Origin: Tannerellaceae bacterium
Lineage (GTDB): Bacteria; Bacteroidota; Bacteroidia; Bacteroidales; Tannerellaceae
NCBI GenBank assembly: GCA_031267775.1
Contig: JAIRYL010000187.1
Location: forward strand, 1 to 8,808
Direction: 5' to 3'
Length of the DNA: 8,808 nucleotides
The position numbers and the translations under genes were made by a program. Below are positions 1 to 7,096 of this stretch, one piece after another. Numbering within the stretch: position 1 is the stretch's first letter; each line of letters opens with the position of its first letter. The notes beneath the pieces are model-generated. The model searched no databases, was not told the origin of the DNA, and saw only the letters and a list, made by a program, of their open reading frames with translations.

Positions 1-30
1 GGCGATGGAAACGGACATACGGGAGATTTT

Positions 31-232
31 TTTCATTTCCTGTTTGGTTTTTGGCAAATTTTACATGAAAAAACCGGCGGCGCTTTGTTTTTTGCCCTGT
101 CTCCGCTTGTTTTATGTCCTTGCATGCCATCCGGCAAATTACAGGGATATGTACGCCTGTTATAAAAGAGCCGCCGCTTATTTTACGTCCCTGCATGCCA
201 TCCATCCAGGGGATATAAGAAAGCGTATAAAA
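31..232. repeat. Degenerate ~65-nt tandem repeat, three copies
   Basis: Two clear copies lie at 103-167 and 174-232. Both start CCGCTT(G/A)TTTTA, share the core TGCATGCCATCC, then have (A/C)AGGGGATAT or a close variant, and both end TATAAAA. Copy two lacks about six bases after the core. A weaker third copy at about 31-76 shares the TTTCATTTCCT-like start and GGCAAATT with the first clear copy. The core contains the palindrome GCATGC. No open frame is convincingly preserved across the copies and the spacing is not that of a CRISPR array. Function is unknown. Confidence 0.55.
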
Positions 233-234
233 AT

Positions 235-254
235 AAACGGGATATACCCGTTTT
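235..254 (-). terminator. Hairpin with T-rich tail, possible ABC-F terminator
   Basis: A perfect 7-bp stem pairs AAACGGG (235-241) with CCCGTTT (247-253) around a 5-nt ATATA loop. Read on the minus strand, the stem is followed by a T-rich tail (ATTTTTAT). This fits a Rho-independent terminator for transcripts leaving the ABC-F gene, about 195 nt past its stop codon. On the plus strand the tail is only TTTT followed by C, which is weaker. The distance from the gene makes the assignment tentative. Confidence 0.35.
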
Positions 255-337
255 CGTTCCCTGGCGCCGCAGGCGTTCCCTGACGCTAACCCCCAGTCGC
301 TTCGCCGGGAGTTGCTAACATTTGTCTCTCCGGGAAC
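255..337. repeat. GC-rich block with short direct and inverted repeats
   Basis: CGTTCCCTG occurs twice (255-263 and 274-282). GCTAAC occurs twice (285-290 and 314-319). The block ends with CCGGGAAC, which is partly the inverse of GTTCCC. A small hairpin GCGT-tccctg-ACGC lies at 273-286, and CCGGGAG (305-311) can pair imperfectly with CTCTCCGG (328-332 and after). This looks like a structured interspersed repeat rather than coding DNA. Copy number elsewhere cannot be seen from one window. Confidence 0.35.
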
Positions 338-448
338 AGAAAAACCATTACACAGTATTTATTTCACGTTGCTCAGGAGGCGTCCGGAAGGAAAAATCAC
401 AAAGGGAATTTTTTTTTTTAAATGCTGAAAACGGAACTTGGGGAATAA

Positions 449-2401
449 TTAAAAATCAGAGGCGTCTGCCTTAGCGTTTAATTCCTCCAGTTCGATCGTT
501 AATTCAGTCCATTTATCCATTGTTTCCGATATCTCTTTTTTTAATTCCAAATATTCGTTGCAGAGCGAAGCGCTGGAGGCTTCTTCCGGCATGGACAAAC
601 GCTCTTCCAGCCATTTAACCGTATTTTCCAGACCAGTTATTTTATTTTCCGCCTCGATAATCGCTTTTTCCGTTCTTTTTATTGCCTTACCGTGTTCTTT
701 CCTTGTTTCGTAAGACAATTTGTTTGGAGCAGGGCGCTCCCCTTCGCCCCAAACCGTTTTCTGTACGGCCGAAAGTTCCAGTTCGCGCAGGCTTTCCATC
801 TTTTTCCGTTCAAGAAATTCGTATATGCCTCCCAAATGTTCTGTCACCCGTTTGGCGCCAAACTCATATACTTTGTTTACCAGCCCGTCAAGGAATTCGC
901 GGTCGTGCGATACGATAATCACGGTTCCGTCAAATTCCTTCAATGCATTTTTCAGCACATCTTTCGAACGCATGTCCAGGTGATTGGTAGGCTCGTCAAG
1001 GATTAAAAGATTCGCCGGCTCGAGCAGCAGGCGAATCATCGCCAGGCGACTTCGCTCTCCACCCGAAAGAACGCCGACTTTCCTGTCCGAAGCTTCGCCC
1101 CCAAACATAAAGGCTCCCAGAATATCCCGTATCCTGGTACGTATATCCCCCCGGGCTACATAGTCTATCGTTTCAAATACCGTTAACTTTTCATCCAGCA
1201 ACTGCGCCTGGTTCTGGGCAAAATAACCTATTTTTACATTATGCCCCAGTTGAAGTTTCCCTTCATAATCAATTTCGCCCATGATGCATTTCACAAGGGT
1301 AGATTTTCCTTCGCCATTCTTGCCTGCAAAGGCCGCCTTATCCCCCCTGTTAACAGTAAATGTTACCTGTTCAAACACGACATGGCAGCCGTATCTTTTG
1401 GCAACGCCGTCTACAATTACCGGATACGAGCCGGAACGGGGAGCCGGCGGAAACTTCAGGTTCAGCGACGAATTATCCGTATCGTCTACCTCTATTCGTT
1501 CCACCTTTTCCAGTTGTTTGATACGGGACTGTACCTGTACGGCTTTGGTAGCTTTGTAACGAAACCGTTCAATAAAGGCCTCCGTACCGGCTATCTTTTT
1601 CTGCTGATTTTCATAAGCCCGCAATTGCTGTGCCCTACGTTCTTTACGCAGCGTTACATAGTCGGAATACCTTACCTTATAATCGTATATCTTTCCAAGC
1701 TCAATTTCAATCGTACGAAAGGTTGTGTTATCAATAAACGCCCGGTCGTGCGATACAAGTATAACGGCGTTGGCGCGTGTGGCAATAAAGTTTTCAAGCC
1801 ATTGGATAGATTCAATATCCAGGTGGTTGGTAGGTTCGTCAAGCAATAAAACGTCCGGGCGGGCCAACAGGAGTTTTGCCAGCTCGATACGCATGCGCCA
1901 TCCGCCGCTGAACTCGGACGCAGGGCGGTCAAAATCCGTACGCATAAAGCCCAGTCCCATAAGCGTCCGCTCCAGGTCGGCCATGTAATTATTCCCTCCC
2001 ATCATCCGGAAAAGCTCCGTCTGGCGCATGAGCTTATCAATCAGGTTATGATACGATTCCGATTCGTAATCGGTACGTTCAGCCAATTCATTATTCAGCT
2101 TTTCTATCTCTTTTTCAAGTTCATGGATATGTTCAAAGGCACATTCGGCCTCCTCCTTTACGGTACGACCGCCGGCCGCTTTCATTTGTTGAGGAAGATA
2201 TCCCACCGTAACGTCTTTGGGAACAGTAACGACGCCCGAAGTGGGTAACTGCAGTCCGGCAAATATTTTAAGCATGGTGCTCTTTCCTGCGCCATTCTTG
2301 CCCACCAGGGCGATGCGGTCTTTTTTATTAACCACAAATGATATATCGTCAAACAGGGTAAACCCGCCAAAATCAACCGTCAGTCCGTCAACCGAAATCA
2401 T
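449..2401 (-). CDS. ABC-F family ATP-binding protein
   Basis: This 650-aa soluble protein has two ABC ATPase domains in one chain and no membrane segment, the hallmark of ABC-F proteins. These act on ribosomes during translation rather than as transporters. Domain 1 has Walker A GKNGAGKST (34-42), signature SGGWR (165-169) and Walker B LLLDEP with catalytic Glu189. A charged linker, the interdomain arm, spans about 245-315. Domain 2 has Walker A GKNGEGKST (360-368), signature LSGGER (445-450) and Glu470. A Lys/Glu-rich coiled coil follows at about 575-645, like the C-terminal domain of Uup or YheS. The SGGW signature and overall length are closer to YheS-type factors than to EttA. Resistance-type ABC-F members exist, but nothing here indicates that role. 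The frame is open up to 2452, but I chose the Met at 2401 because family members begin MI(S/T)VDGL and a -7 promoter element lies inside the longer version. Confidence 0.93.
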   Translation of the reverse strand: MISVDGLTVDFGGFTLFDDISFVVNKKDRIALVGKNGAGKSTMLKIFAGLQLPTSGVVTVPKDVTVGYLPQQMKAAGGRTVKEEAECAFEHIHELEKEIEKLNNELAERTDYESESYHNLIDKLMRQTELFRMMGGNNYMADLERTLMGLGFMRTDFDRPASEFSGGWRMRIELAKLLLARPDVLLLDEPTNHLDIESIQWLENFIATRANAVILVSHDRAFIDNTTFRTIEIELGKIYDYKVRYSDYVTLRKERRAQQLRAYENQQKKIAGTEAFIERFRYKATKAVQVQSRIKQLEKVERIEVDDTDNSSLNLKFPPAPRSGSYPVIVDGVAKRYGCHVVFEQVTFTVNRGDKAAFAGKNGEGKSTLVKCIMGEIDYEGKLQLGHNVKIGYFAQNQAQLLDEKLTVFETIDYVARGDIRTRIRDILGAFMFGGEASDRKVGVLSGGERSRLAMIRLLLEPANLLILDEPTNHLDMRSKDVLKNALKEFDGTVIIVSHDREFLDGLVNKVYEFGAKRVTEHLGGIYEFLERKKMESLRELELSAVQKTVWGEGERPAPNKLSYETRKEHGKAIKRTEKAIIEAENKITGLENTVKWLEERLSMPEEASSASLCNEYLELKKEISETMDKWTELTIELEELNAKADASDF

Positions 2402-2423
2402 AACTTCTATCTTTAATGAACTG

Positions 2424-2456
2424 CAAAGATAGGATAAAAGATTTAAATACATCCCA
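2424..2456 (-). promoter_or_regulatory. Candidate Bacteroidota promoter for the ABC-F gene
   Basis: On the minus strand TATCTTTG (2431-2424) matches the TAnnTTTG -7 consensus exactly, about 22 nt before the ATG at 2401. The -33 side is weak: TGGG at 2456-2453 with a 21-nt spacer is only a partial match to TTTG. The element lies inside the N-terminal extension that would be made by starting at 2452, so it supports the shorter protein. Confidence 0.5.
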
Positions 2457-2468
2457 GCGCAGTACCTG

Positions 2469-2912
2469 TCAACTGCCCTGCATCAGGGCATAACCGGGTA
2501 TATGGGTTTCGTGGCCGTTTTCCGTATATAAAGTAAGCCCCTCAAAGAAATGATGATCGTCGTCTTGCAGGTTTTCTACCACCTTGTTATGTATTTTAAA
2601 CAGGAGTTCGCCGGCTGTAAAAAAGTTTTTATCGGCTACCAGACTGAAATCTGCCTCTACTTCGTCGTCTTCGTTTTCATCCCAGTAAGAATACAGGATG
2701 ATTACTTCTTTGCTTTGAAGCGCCACTTCTCCGGGACGCCATTCCGCTTTCCGTTCCAGTTCGGTATGGTATTTGTCAACGGCCTGTACAAAGTCTTTTT
2801 CCGAAGAATATGTGCCGCCATAAAACGCCCAGTATACATCAGTCATCAATTCCTTCGGATATCCTGCTTCCCGACTTTTATCTTTTCCCCGAAAAAGGTT
2901 AAATATACTCAT
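2469..2912 (-). CDS. Acidic conserved-looking hypothetical protein
   Basis: I do not recognise this 147-aa protein. It has no signal peptide or membrane segment, so it is probably cytoplasmic. The N-terminus is basic (RGKDKSR, about 8-14). The middle has a strongly acidic run (DENEDDEVEAD, 78-88). The C-terminal third (about 99-147) reads as a compact alternating alpha/beta stretch ending HHFFEGLTLY...PGYALMQGS, which looks like a conserved domain end rather than random translation. It lies 67 nt upstream of the ABC-F start on the same strand, so co-transcription is possible, although that gene has its own promoter candidate. Only a poor -7-like sequence (TATCTTGC, about 2945-2938) is visible in front of it. 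The ORF is real-looking by length and composition, but the function is unknown. Confidence 0.7.
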   Translation of the reverse strand: MSIFNLFRGKDKSREAGYPKELMTDVYWAFYGGTYSSEKDFVQAVDKYHTELERKAEWRPGEVALQSKEVIILYSYWDENEDDEVEADFSLVADKNFFTAGELLFKIHNKVVENLQDDDHHFFEGLTLYTENGHETHIPGYALMQGS

Positions 2913-3298
2913 AATTATATCGTTTTAAGATTGCTCCGCAAGATACTGTAAAATGAAATCTTACGGAAATTCTTTACTCCATTTTTTCTATAAGCCGCAA
3001 GATTTATACAGGCGCGGTCACCCTGCCCTGCCGTATCGGGTAAAAGAACAAGAGTACGGCTCTCCACGTCGTCCAGCCATACAGCAGGCAGAAAGCAGAA
3101 AGCAGAAAGCGGAAAGACCGATAAGGTTCGGATTGCCGTCTTCCGGCTACCGACGTCTAACTGCTTTCTGCCTTTTGCTTTCTGCCTTCTGCTTTCTGCC
3201 TTCTGCCTTCTGCCTTTTGCTTTCTGCTTTCTGCCTTCTGCTTTTATCTCACAATTTTACCCCGCGCAAAGTATAGCTCAAGCTTCCATACTTTTTTG
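2913..3298. other. 386-nt gap without a gene, dominated by repeats
   Basis: This gap lies between the alpha-galactosidase stop and the start of the acidic 147-aa gene. A plus-strand open frame at 2953-3276 exists only because the 7-nt repeat has a 21-nt translated period (LLLSAFC-like heptapeptides), so I do not call it a gene. Outside the repeat I see a 6-bp inverted repeat GCCGTA/TACGGC (3030-3035 and 3055-3060) and no strong promoter. Confidence 0.5.
3083..3245. repeat. Heptanucleotide repeat array in two opposed arms
   Basis: The right arm, 3161-3244, is exactly twelve 7-nt units of YTGCYTT: CTGCTTT, CTGCCTT and TTGCTTT in a mixed order. The left arm, 3088-3115, is four units of GC(A/G)GAAA, which is the same heptamer on the other strand. 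Between them are 45 nt of unrelated, GC-richer sequence (3116-3160). The arms can pair over roughly 20 bp, for example 3088-3108 with about 3213-3233, giving a large potential hairpin or cruciform. One strand of each arm is almost pure purine. Heptamer arrays of this kind are known as short tandemly repeated repetitive sequences in cyanobacteria, and I recall similar AGCAGAA-type arrays in Bacteroidota genomes. No coding role is likely. Confidence 0.85.
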
Positions 3299-5494
3299 TT
3301 ATTGCTGCGTTATTTCTATTATCCGGCTGCTAATTCTGTTTGCAGTAAAGAGGTTCAGACCCGCTTTCATCAGGTAATCGCCCGAATAAGTCTTTCCGCT
3401 GAATCGCATGCGCGAAGCGCTTCCGGGCAAAAGGTTTATCTCTTCTATTTTGTATGTTTTAGCCGGGTCGAGCCCTTGCAGTCTGACGGGTAAGAGCTTT
3501 TCGCCAAAACGGGGATGAATGTCGTAAGCGTATAAAACGGCTTTGTTTTTTTCTTTGCACACGCTCATTACCGCCGTATGGTTTGTTTCGTAGGGAGAGA
3601 CCAGACGGTAGAAATCTCCGTCAAGAATAACCCGTTTCAGACGGTTATAGTTGGCTACCGCTCCCTGGCAATAGGCCAGTTCTTTTTCGTCCATTTCCTT
3701 CAGACTGATATCAAAACCTAATTTGCACATCATGGCCACATCGGTACGGAACTTGAGGCTTGCATCTTTGTTCCAGCTCGTTACGTGCGCCGCCATTGAT
3801 TTAACAGGGAAAAAGTGCGAATATCCCCATTGAATATACAGGCGTTCTATCGGGTCGGTATTGTCGCTGCACCAAAACTCCGTAAAGTATTTCAGCGCTT
3901 CGTAATCGCAACGGGCGCCTCCTCCGGAACAAAGCATCATCGGCAGGCTGGGGTATTTAGCCTTTACCCGCTCAAAAACCCGGTATACTCCGCGAACATG
4001 GTCAATATACAATTGATTTTGTTTTTCTTTCAGATACGGAGAGTATACGTTCGTTATCGGGCTGTTACAATCCCATTTAAAGTAGGCTATGCCGGGATTC
4101 TCCGTCATTATTTTGTCTACTACGCCAAACACATAGTCCTGCACCGCTGGATTGCCGAGGTCTAAAACCAATTGGTTGCGAAAATAATAGGTTTCACGAT
4201 TGGGCAGGCGGATCACCCATTCCGGATGTTTCTCAAACAGTTCGCTTTTGGGATTTACCATTTCCGGTTCAATCCAGATACCGAATTTAACGCCTGCTTT
4301 TTGGGCCGATTGAACCAAATGCGGAATGCCATTCGGCAACTTACTTCTGTTGACTTCCCAATCGCCTAAACCGGCCCGATCGTTTTCGCGGGGATATTTG
4401 TTCGCAAACCAGCCATCGTCGAGAAGAAACATATCAACGCCCAGACTTTTGGCTTCTCTCATTAATTCTTCCAACTTCTTTTCATCAAAATCAAAGTAAG
4501 TAGCTTCCCAATTGTTGAGAAGAGTTAGCCGGTCGCCTTTTCCGTCTTTCAGTTGGTACTCGCGCGCCCAGTCGTGCATGTTGCGGCTGGCTTTTCCCGT
4601 TCCGCAGGCGCTGATCGTAAAAATAAATTCAGGCGTTACAAATACTTCGCCGGGCTTCAGTTCGTAGGCCGACGCATACGGATTAATGCCGGAAAGAACA
4701 CGTAAATTACCGGTATTGTCTACTTCAAACGTAAACTGAAAGTTCCCCGTCCATCCCAAAGTACCCATCAGTACATCTCCTTCGTTTTCGCGCGGAATAC
4801 CGTCTAATCCCAATTCAAAGAAAGGATACGTATGCATGGCCGCCCGCGAACCCAGCTTGGTATCCATGATTTTTTTCCCGAATTGTAATTCCTGCGTACT
4901 CAAATGAACCTCCTTCGCCCAATCTCCGCTAAACTCTGTAAGAAAATAACGGGCATTTTCAAAATAAAGCATACCGGACGCATACCGCCAGACGGTTACA
5001 GGCTTTTTCTCCTGATGCCTTATTTCGCTCCAGGTTTTAATAATATTCTCTTTGGCATAAGCCATAAAATGAAGGGTTACTTCTATCGGGTAAACCTTAT
5101 CTTTCATACGGATAATCGTTTCGGCAACATTACCGTTCAGTTTCTTTGTTTCGGAAGAAACACAGGTAAGTATCGTTGTCATATTACCGTCGTTGTGGGT
5201 AACGGCCAGCGCCGGTTCAAAATAATCTTCGGCGCCCGATCCGGGATACGCCTCCCAAGCTTTTGCAGCATCACTGCCGCCGGCGCCGGTCGAGGCGTAA
5301 TCGGCAAAATGGGCCAGGTCTGTTTCATATAGCAATCGCCTGCCCAAATAACGCTGGTATAAACGGCCGTCAGGCGCAACCGATAACACTAAATCCGTTT
5401 CGTCCGTTGATATACGGATAAGGGATTGTTCGGCAGAAAGCGTGGATATAAATCCCCCCATGATAAGTAAGGCAATAAGAATCTTTTTTTTCAT
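3299..5494 (-). CDS. Secreted GH36 alpha-galactosidase
   Basis: This 731-aa retaining glycoside hydrolase is predicted to remove terminal alpha-1,6-linked galactose from oligosaccharides such as melibiose and raffinose or from galactomannan. A type I signal peptide (MKKK, then hydrophobic 5-19, cleavage after LSA at 21) sends it to the periplasm; there is no lipobox Cys. Domains in order are an N-terminal beta-sandwich (about 25-290, with the FSGDWAKE motif), a TIM barrel (about 320-620) and a C-terminal beta domain (about 640-731). Barrel motifs are NNWEATYFDF (327-336), LDDGWF (358-363), EPEMVN (409-414), YFKWDCN with probable nucleophile Asp475, CSGGGARCD (522-530) and WCSDNTD with probable acid/base Asp544. 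The length is usual for GH36. The nucleophile motif has Cys-Asn-Ser where many characterised members have Met-Asn-Arg. It starts 81 nt after the guaB stop. No classical promoter is visible before it, and a terminator-like hairpin lies in the gap. No partner sugar-utilisation genes are in the window. Confidence 0.93.
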   Translation of the reverse strand: MKKKILIALLIMGGFISTLSAEQSLIRISTDETDLVLSVAPDGRLYQRYLGRRLLYETDLAHFADYASTGAGGSDAAKAWEAYPGSGAEDYFEPALAVTHNDGNMTTILTCVSSETKKLNGNVAETIIRMKDKVYPIEVTLHFMAYAKENIIKTWSEIRHQEKKPVTVWRYASGMLYFENARYFLTEFSGDWAKEVHLSTQELQFGKKIMDTKLGSRAAMHTYPFFELGLDGIPRENEGDVLMGTLGWTGNFQFTFEVDNTGNLRVLSGINPYASAYELKPGEVFVTPEFIFTISACGTGKASRNMHDWAREYQLKDGKGDRLTLLNNWEATYFDFDEKKLEELMREAKSLGVDMFLLDDGWFANKYPRENDRAGLGDWEVNRSKLPNGIPHLVQSAQKAGVKFGIWIEPEMVNPKSELFEKHPEWVIRLPNRETYYFRNQLVLDLGNPAVQDYVFGVVDKIMTENPGIAYFKWDCNSPITNVYSPYLKEKQNQLYIDHVRGVYRVFERVKAKYPSLPMMLCSGGGARCDYEALKYFTEFWCSDNTDPIERLYIQWGYSHFFPVKSMAAHVTSWNKDASLKFRTDVAMMCKLGFDISLKEMDEKELAYCQGAVANYNRLKRVILDGDFYRLVSPYETNHTAVMSVCKEKNKAVLYAYDIHPRFGEKLLPVRLQGLDPAKTYKIEEINLLPGSASRMRFSGKTYSGDYLMKAGLNLFTANRISSRIIEITQQ

Positions 5495-5514
5495 AACATA
5501 CTGTATTTTACGTT

Positions 5515-5562
5515 AAAAGCCCGATTTCCTTTTTCCTGTAAAAAGAGAAAAAAAGCCGGGCT
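5515..5562 (-). terminator. Terminator-like hairpin between guaB and the alpha-galactosidase gene
   Basis: Read on the minus strand, AGCCCG (5562-5557) pairs with CGGGCT (5523-5518). Between them a T-rich run can pair further with an A/G-rich run, using some G-U pairs. The stem is followed by TTTT and then AACG. It starts 13 nt after the guaB stop, so it probably ends guaB transcripts. The plus strand has a mirror-image form, AAAAGCCCG...CGGGCT. Its end is only about 20 nt before the alpha-galactosidase ATG, leaving little room for a promoter in between. Confidence 0.55.
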
Positions 5563-5575
5563 GAATTGAATCTGC

Positions 5576-7069
5576 TTATGTTTGTTCCTTTAAAATCACA
5601 TCATGCGCGCCGCCTTCTACAATGCTTGTAGACGATACCAGTGTGATTTTGGCGTTCTTTTGTAATTCTTCAATGGTAACAGCGCCGCAACTGCACATGG
5701 TAGCTTTCATTTTACCAAGCGTTATGGCCAAGTTGCCTTTCATCTTTCCCGCGTACGGGACATAACTGTCTACTCCTTCCTCAAATTTCAGGTTTTCTGT
5801 TCCGCCCATATCATAACGCTGCCAGTTTTGCGCCCGGTTAGAACCCTCTCCCCAATATTCCTTTACATAATTACTGCCGATACGAAGCTTCTTGGTAGGA
5901 GATTCGTCAAAACGGGCAAAGTAGCGTCCCATCATCAGAAAATCAGCCCCCATGGCCAGGGCCAGCACCATGTGATAATCATGCACCAAACCGCCGTCGC
6001 TGCAAACAGGAACATACAGTCCGGTTTCCTTCAGGTACTTATCGCGAGCTTTCGCCACATCCATGATAGCGGTAGCCTGTCCGCGACCGATACCCTTTTG
6101 TTCGCGGGTGATACAAATAGAACCGCCGCCGATACCCACCTTAATAAAATCGGCCCCGGCTTTAACCAGATAATTAAACCCGTCTGCATCTACCACGTTA
6201 CCGGCGCCCACCCGTACGGCGCCGTTATATTCCTGTTTAATCCATTGCAAGGCTTCTTGTTGCCATTCCGAATAGCCGTCGGACGAATCGATACATAAAA
6301 CATCAACGCCGGCTTCTACTAATGCCGGTACGCGCTCTTTGTAATCGTGGGTATTGATACCGGCGCCCGCCAGCAGCGTTTTATCTACTCCTGATAATTC
6401 GTGCGGGTTATCCCTGTGGCTGTCATAATCCTTACGGAATACAAAATAGGCCAGATGTTGATTGTCGTCAATAACAGGCAACGTATTTAATTTATGTTCC
6501 CATATCAACTGATTGGCTTCAGTAAGCGAAAGGCCTACTTTTCCTACATGCAATTTCTCAAAAGGCGTCATAAAAAATTTCACTTTCGTGGTATGATCAT
6601 CTTTCTCGGCACGGAAATCGCGACTTGTAACCAAGCCCAGCAATTTACCGTTTGCCGAACCGTCGTCTGTAATTCCAATAGTAGAATGCTCCATTTTGTT
6701 TATTAAATGAAGAACGTCCGACAGCCTGTGTTCGGGAGTAAGGTTGGAATCGCTTACAACAAAGCCGGCCTTGAATTTCTTCACTTTCCGTACCATATCC
6801 ACCTGGCTTTCAATTGGCTGCGATCCAAAAATAAAAGAAAGCCCGCCGTTACGAGCCAGTTCGATAGCTAATCCAGGCCCCGATACCGATTGCATAATAG
6901 CCGAAACAAAGGGAATATTCAGCCGGATAGCCGGCATTTCGCCCACTTTATGTTTCACCAAAGGAGTTCGTAAAGAGATATTGGAAGGAACGCATAGTTT
7001 GGTTGTTAATCCGGGAATGAGTAGGTACTCTCCAAAAGTTCTTGAGACGTCGTTTAGATATACTGCCAT
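5576..7069 (-). CDS. guaB: IMP dehydrogenase, Tritrichomonas-like class
   Basis: This enzyme oxidises IMP to XMP with NAD+, the committing step of guanine nucleotide synthesis. It is 497 aa and cytoplasmic. It has the barrel split by a CBS-pair insert (about 100-220, including GKLLGLVTSRDF). Visible catalytic parts are the NAD-site Asp261 (CIDSSDG), the GAGN turn (288-291), the active-site loop GIGGGSICITRE with nucleophile Cys319, the phosphate-site stretch SDGG...GRYFARF with Arg382, and the flap dyad Arg418-Tyr419 in NWQRYD. The C-terminus ends SIVEGGAHDVI. Loop and flap sequences follow the Tritrichomonas foetus enzyme as I recall it, even in residue numbering, and differ from the common bacterial GPGSICTTR form. 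An in-frame Met exists at 7099, but the Met at 7069 fits the family N-terminus (MA.Y....TF.EYLLIPG) and lies downstream of the likely promoter. guaC (GMP reductase) is excluded by the CBS insert and flap. Confidence 0.95.
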   Translation of the reverse strand: MAVYLNDVSRTFGEYLLIPGLTTKLCVPSNISLRTPLVKHKVGEMPAIRLNIPFVSAIMQSVSGPGLAIELARNGGLSFIFGSQPIESQVDMVRKVKKFKAGFVVSDSNLTPEHRLSDVLHLINKMEHSTIGITDDGSANGKLLGLVTSRDFRAEKDDHTTKVKFFMTPFEKLHVGKVGLSLTEANQLIWEHKLNTLPVIDDNQHLAYFVFRKDYDSHRDNPHELSGVDKTLLAGAGINTHDYKERVPALVEAGVDVLCIDSSDGYSEWQQEALQWIKQEYNGAVRVGAGNVVDADGFNYLVKAGADFIKVGIGGGSICITREQKGIGRGQATAIMDVAKARDKYLKETGLYVPVCSDGGLVHDYHMVLALAMGADFLMMGRYFARFDESPTKKLRIGSNYVKEYWGEGSNRAQNWQRYDMGGTENLKFEEGVDSYVPYAGKMKGNLAITLGKMKATMCSCGAVTIEELQKNAKITLVSSTSIVEGGAHDVILKEQT

Positions 7070-7096
7070 ATTGATTATGTATTTCTTATAATCGCA

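Larger units (their letters stand above)
1..448. other. Gene-free region with repeats
   Basis: No credible gene was found in this stretch downstream of the ABC-F gene. One plus-strand open frame (5-283) exists, but it runs through the tandem repeats and resembles no family I know, so I treat it as chance. The region holds three degenerate tandem repeat copies (31-232), a hairpin (235-253), a GC-rich block with short direct and inverted repeats (255-337), and a run of eleven T at 409-419. No tRNA or rRNA pattern was recognised. It may be decayed mobile or repetitive DNA, but nothing in it proves that. Confidence 0.5.

Noticed and set aside
103..232. CRISPR array
   Set aside because: There are only two good copies, they differ by substitutions and an indel, there are no unique spacers of regular length, and no cas genes are nearby.
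5..283. 92-aa plus-strand open frame
   Set aside because: It runs through the degenerate tandem repeats and into the GC-rich block, shows no known motif and has no promoter signal.
449..2401. Antibiotic-resistance ABC-F protein or drug transporter
   Set aside because: It has no membrane domain, and no resistance-type feature or linked resistance gene was seen. A general ABC-F translation factor is the safer call.
2953..3276. 107-aa plus-strand open frame with repeated LLLSAFC-like units
   Set aside because: The repeated peptide is just the translation of the 7-nt DNA repeat. The N-terminal part has no recognisable domain.
3268..3297. Terminator after the alpha-galactosidase gene
   Set aside because: AAAGTAT/ATACTTT forms a 7-bp AT-rich stem with a 13-nt loop. 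Its T-run is on the plus strand, where no gene ends; on the minus strand only TTT follows. This is too weak to call.
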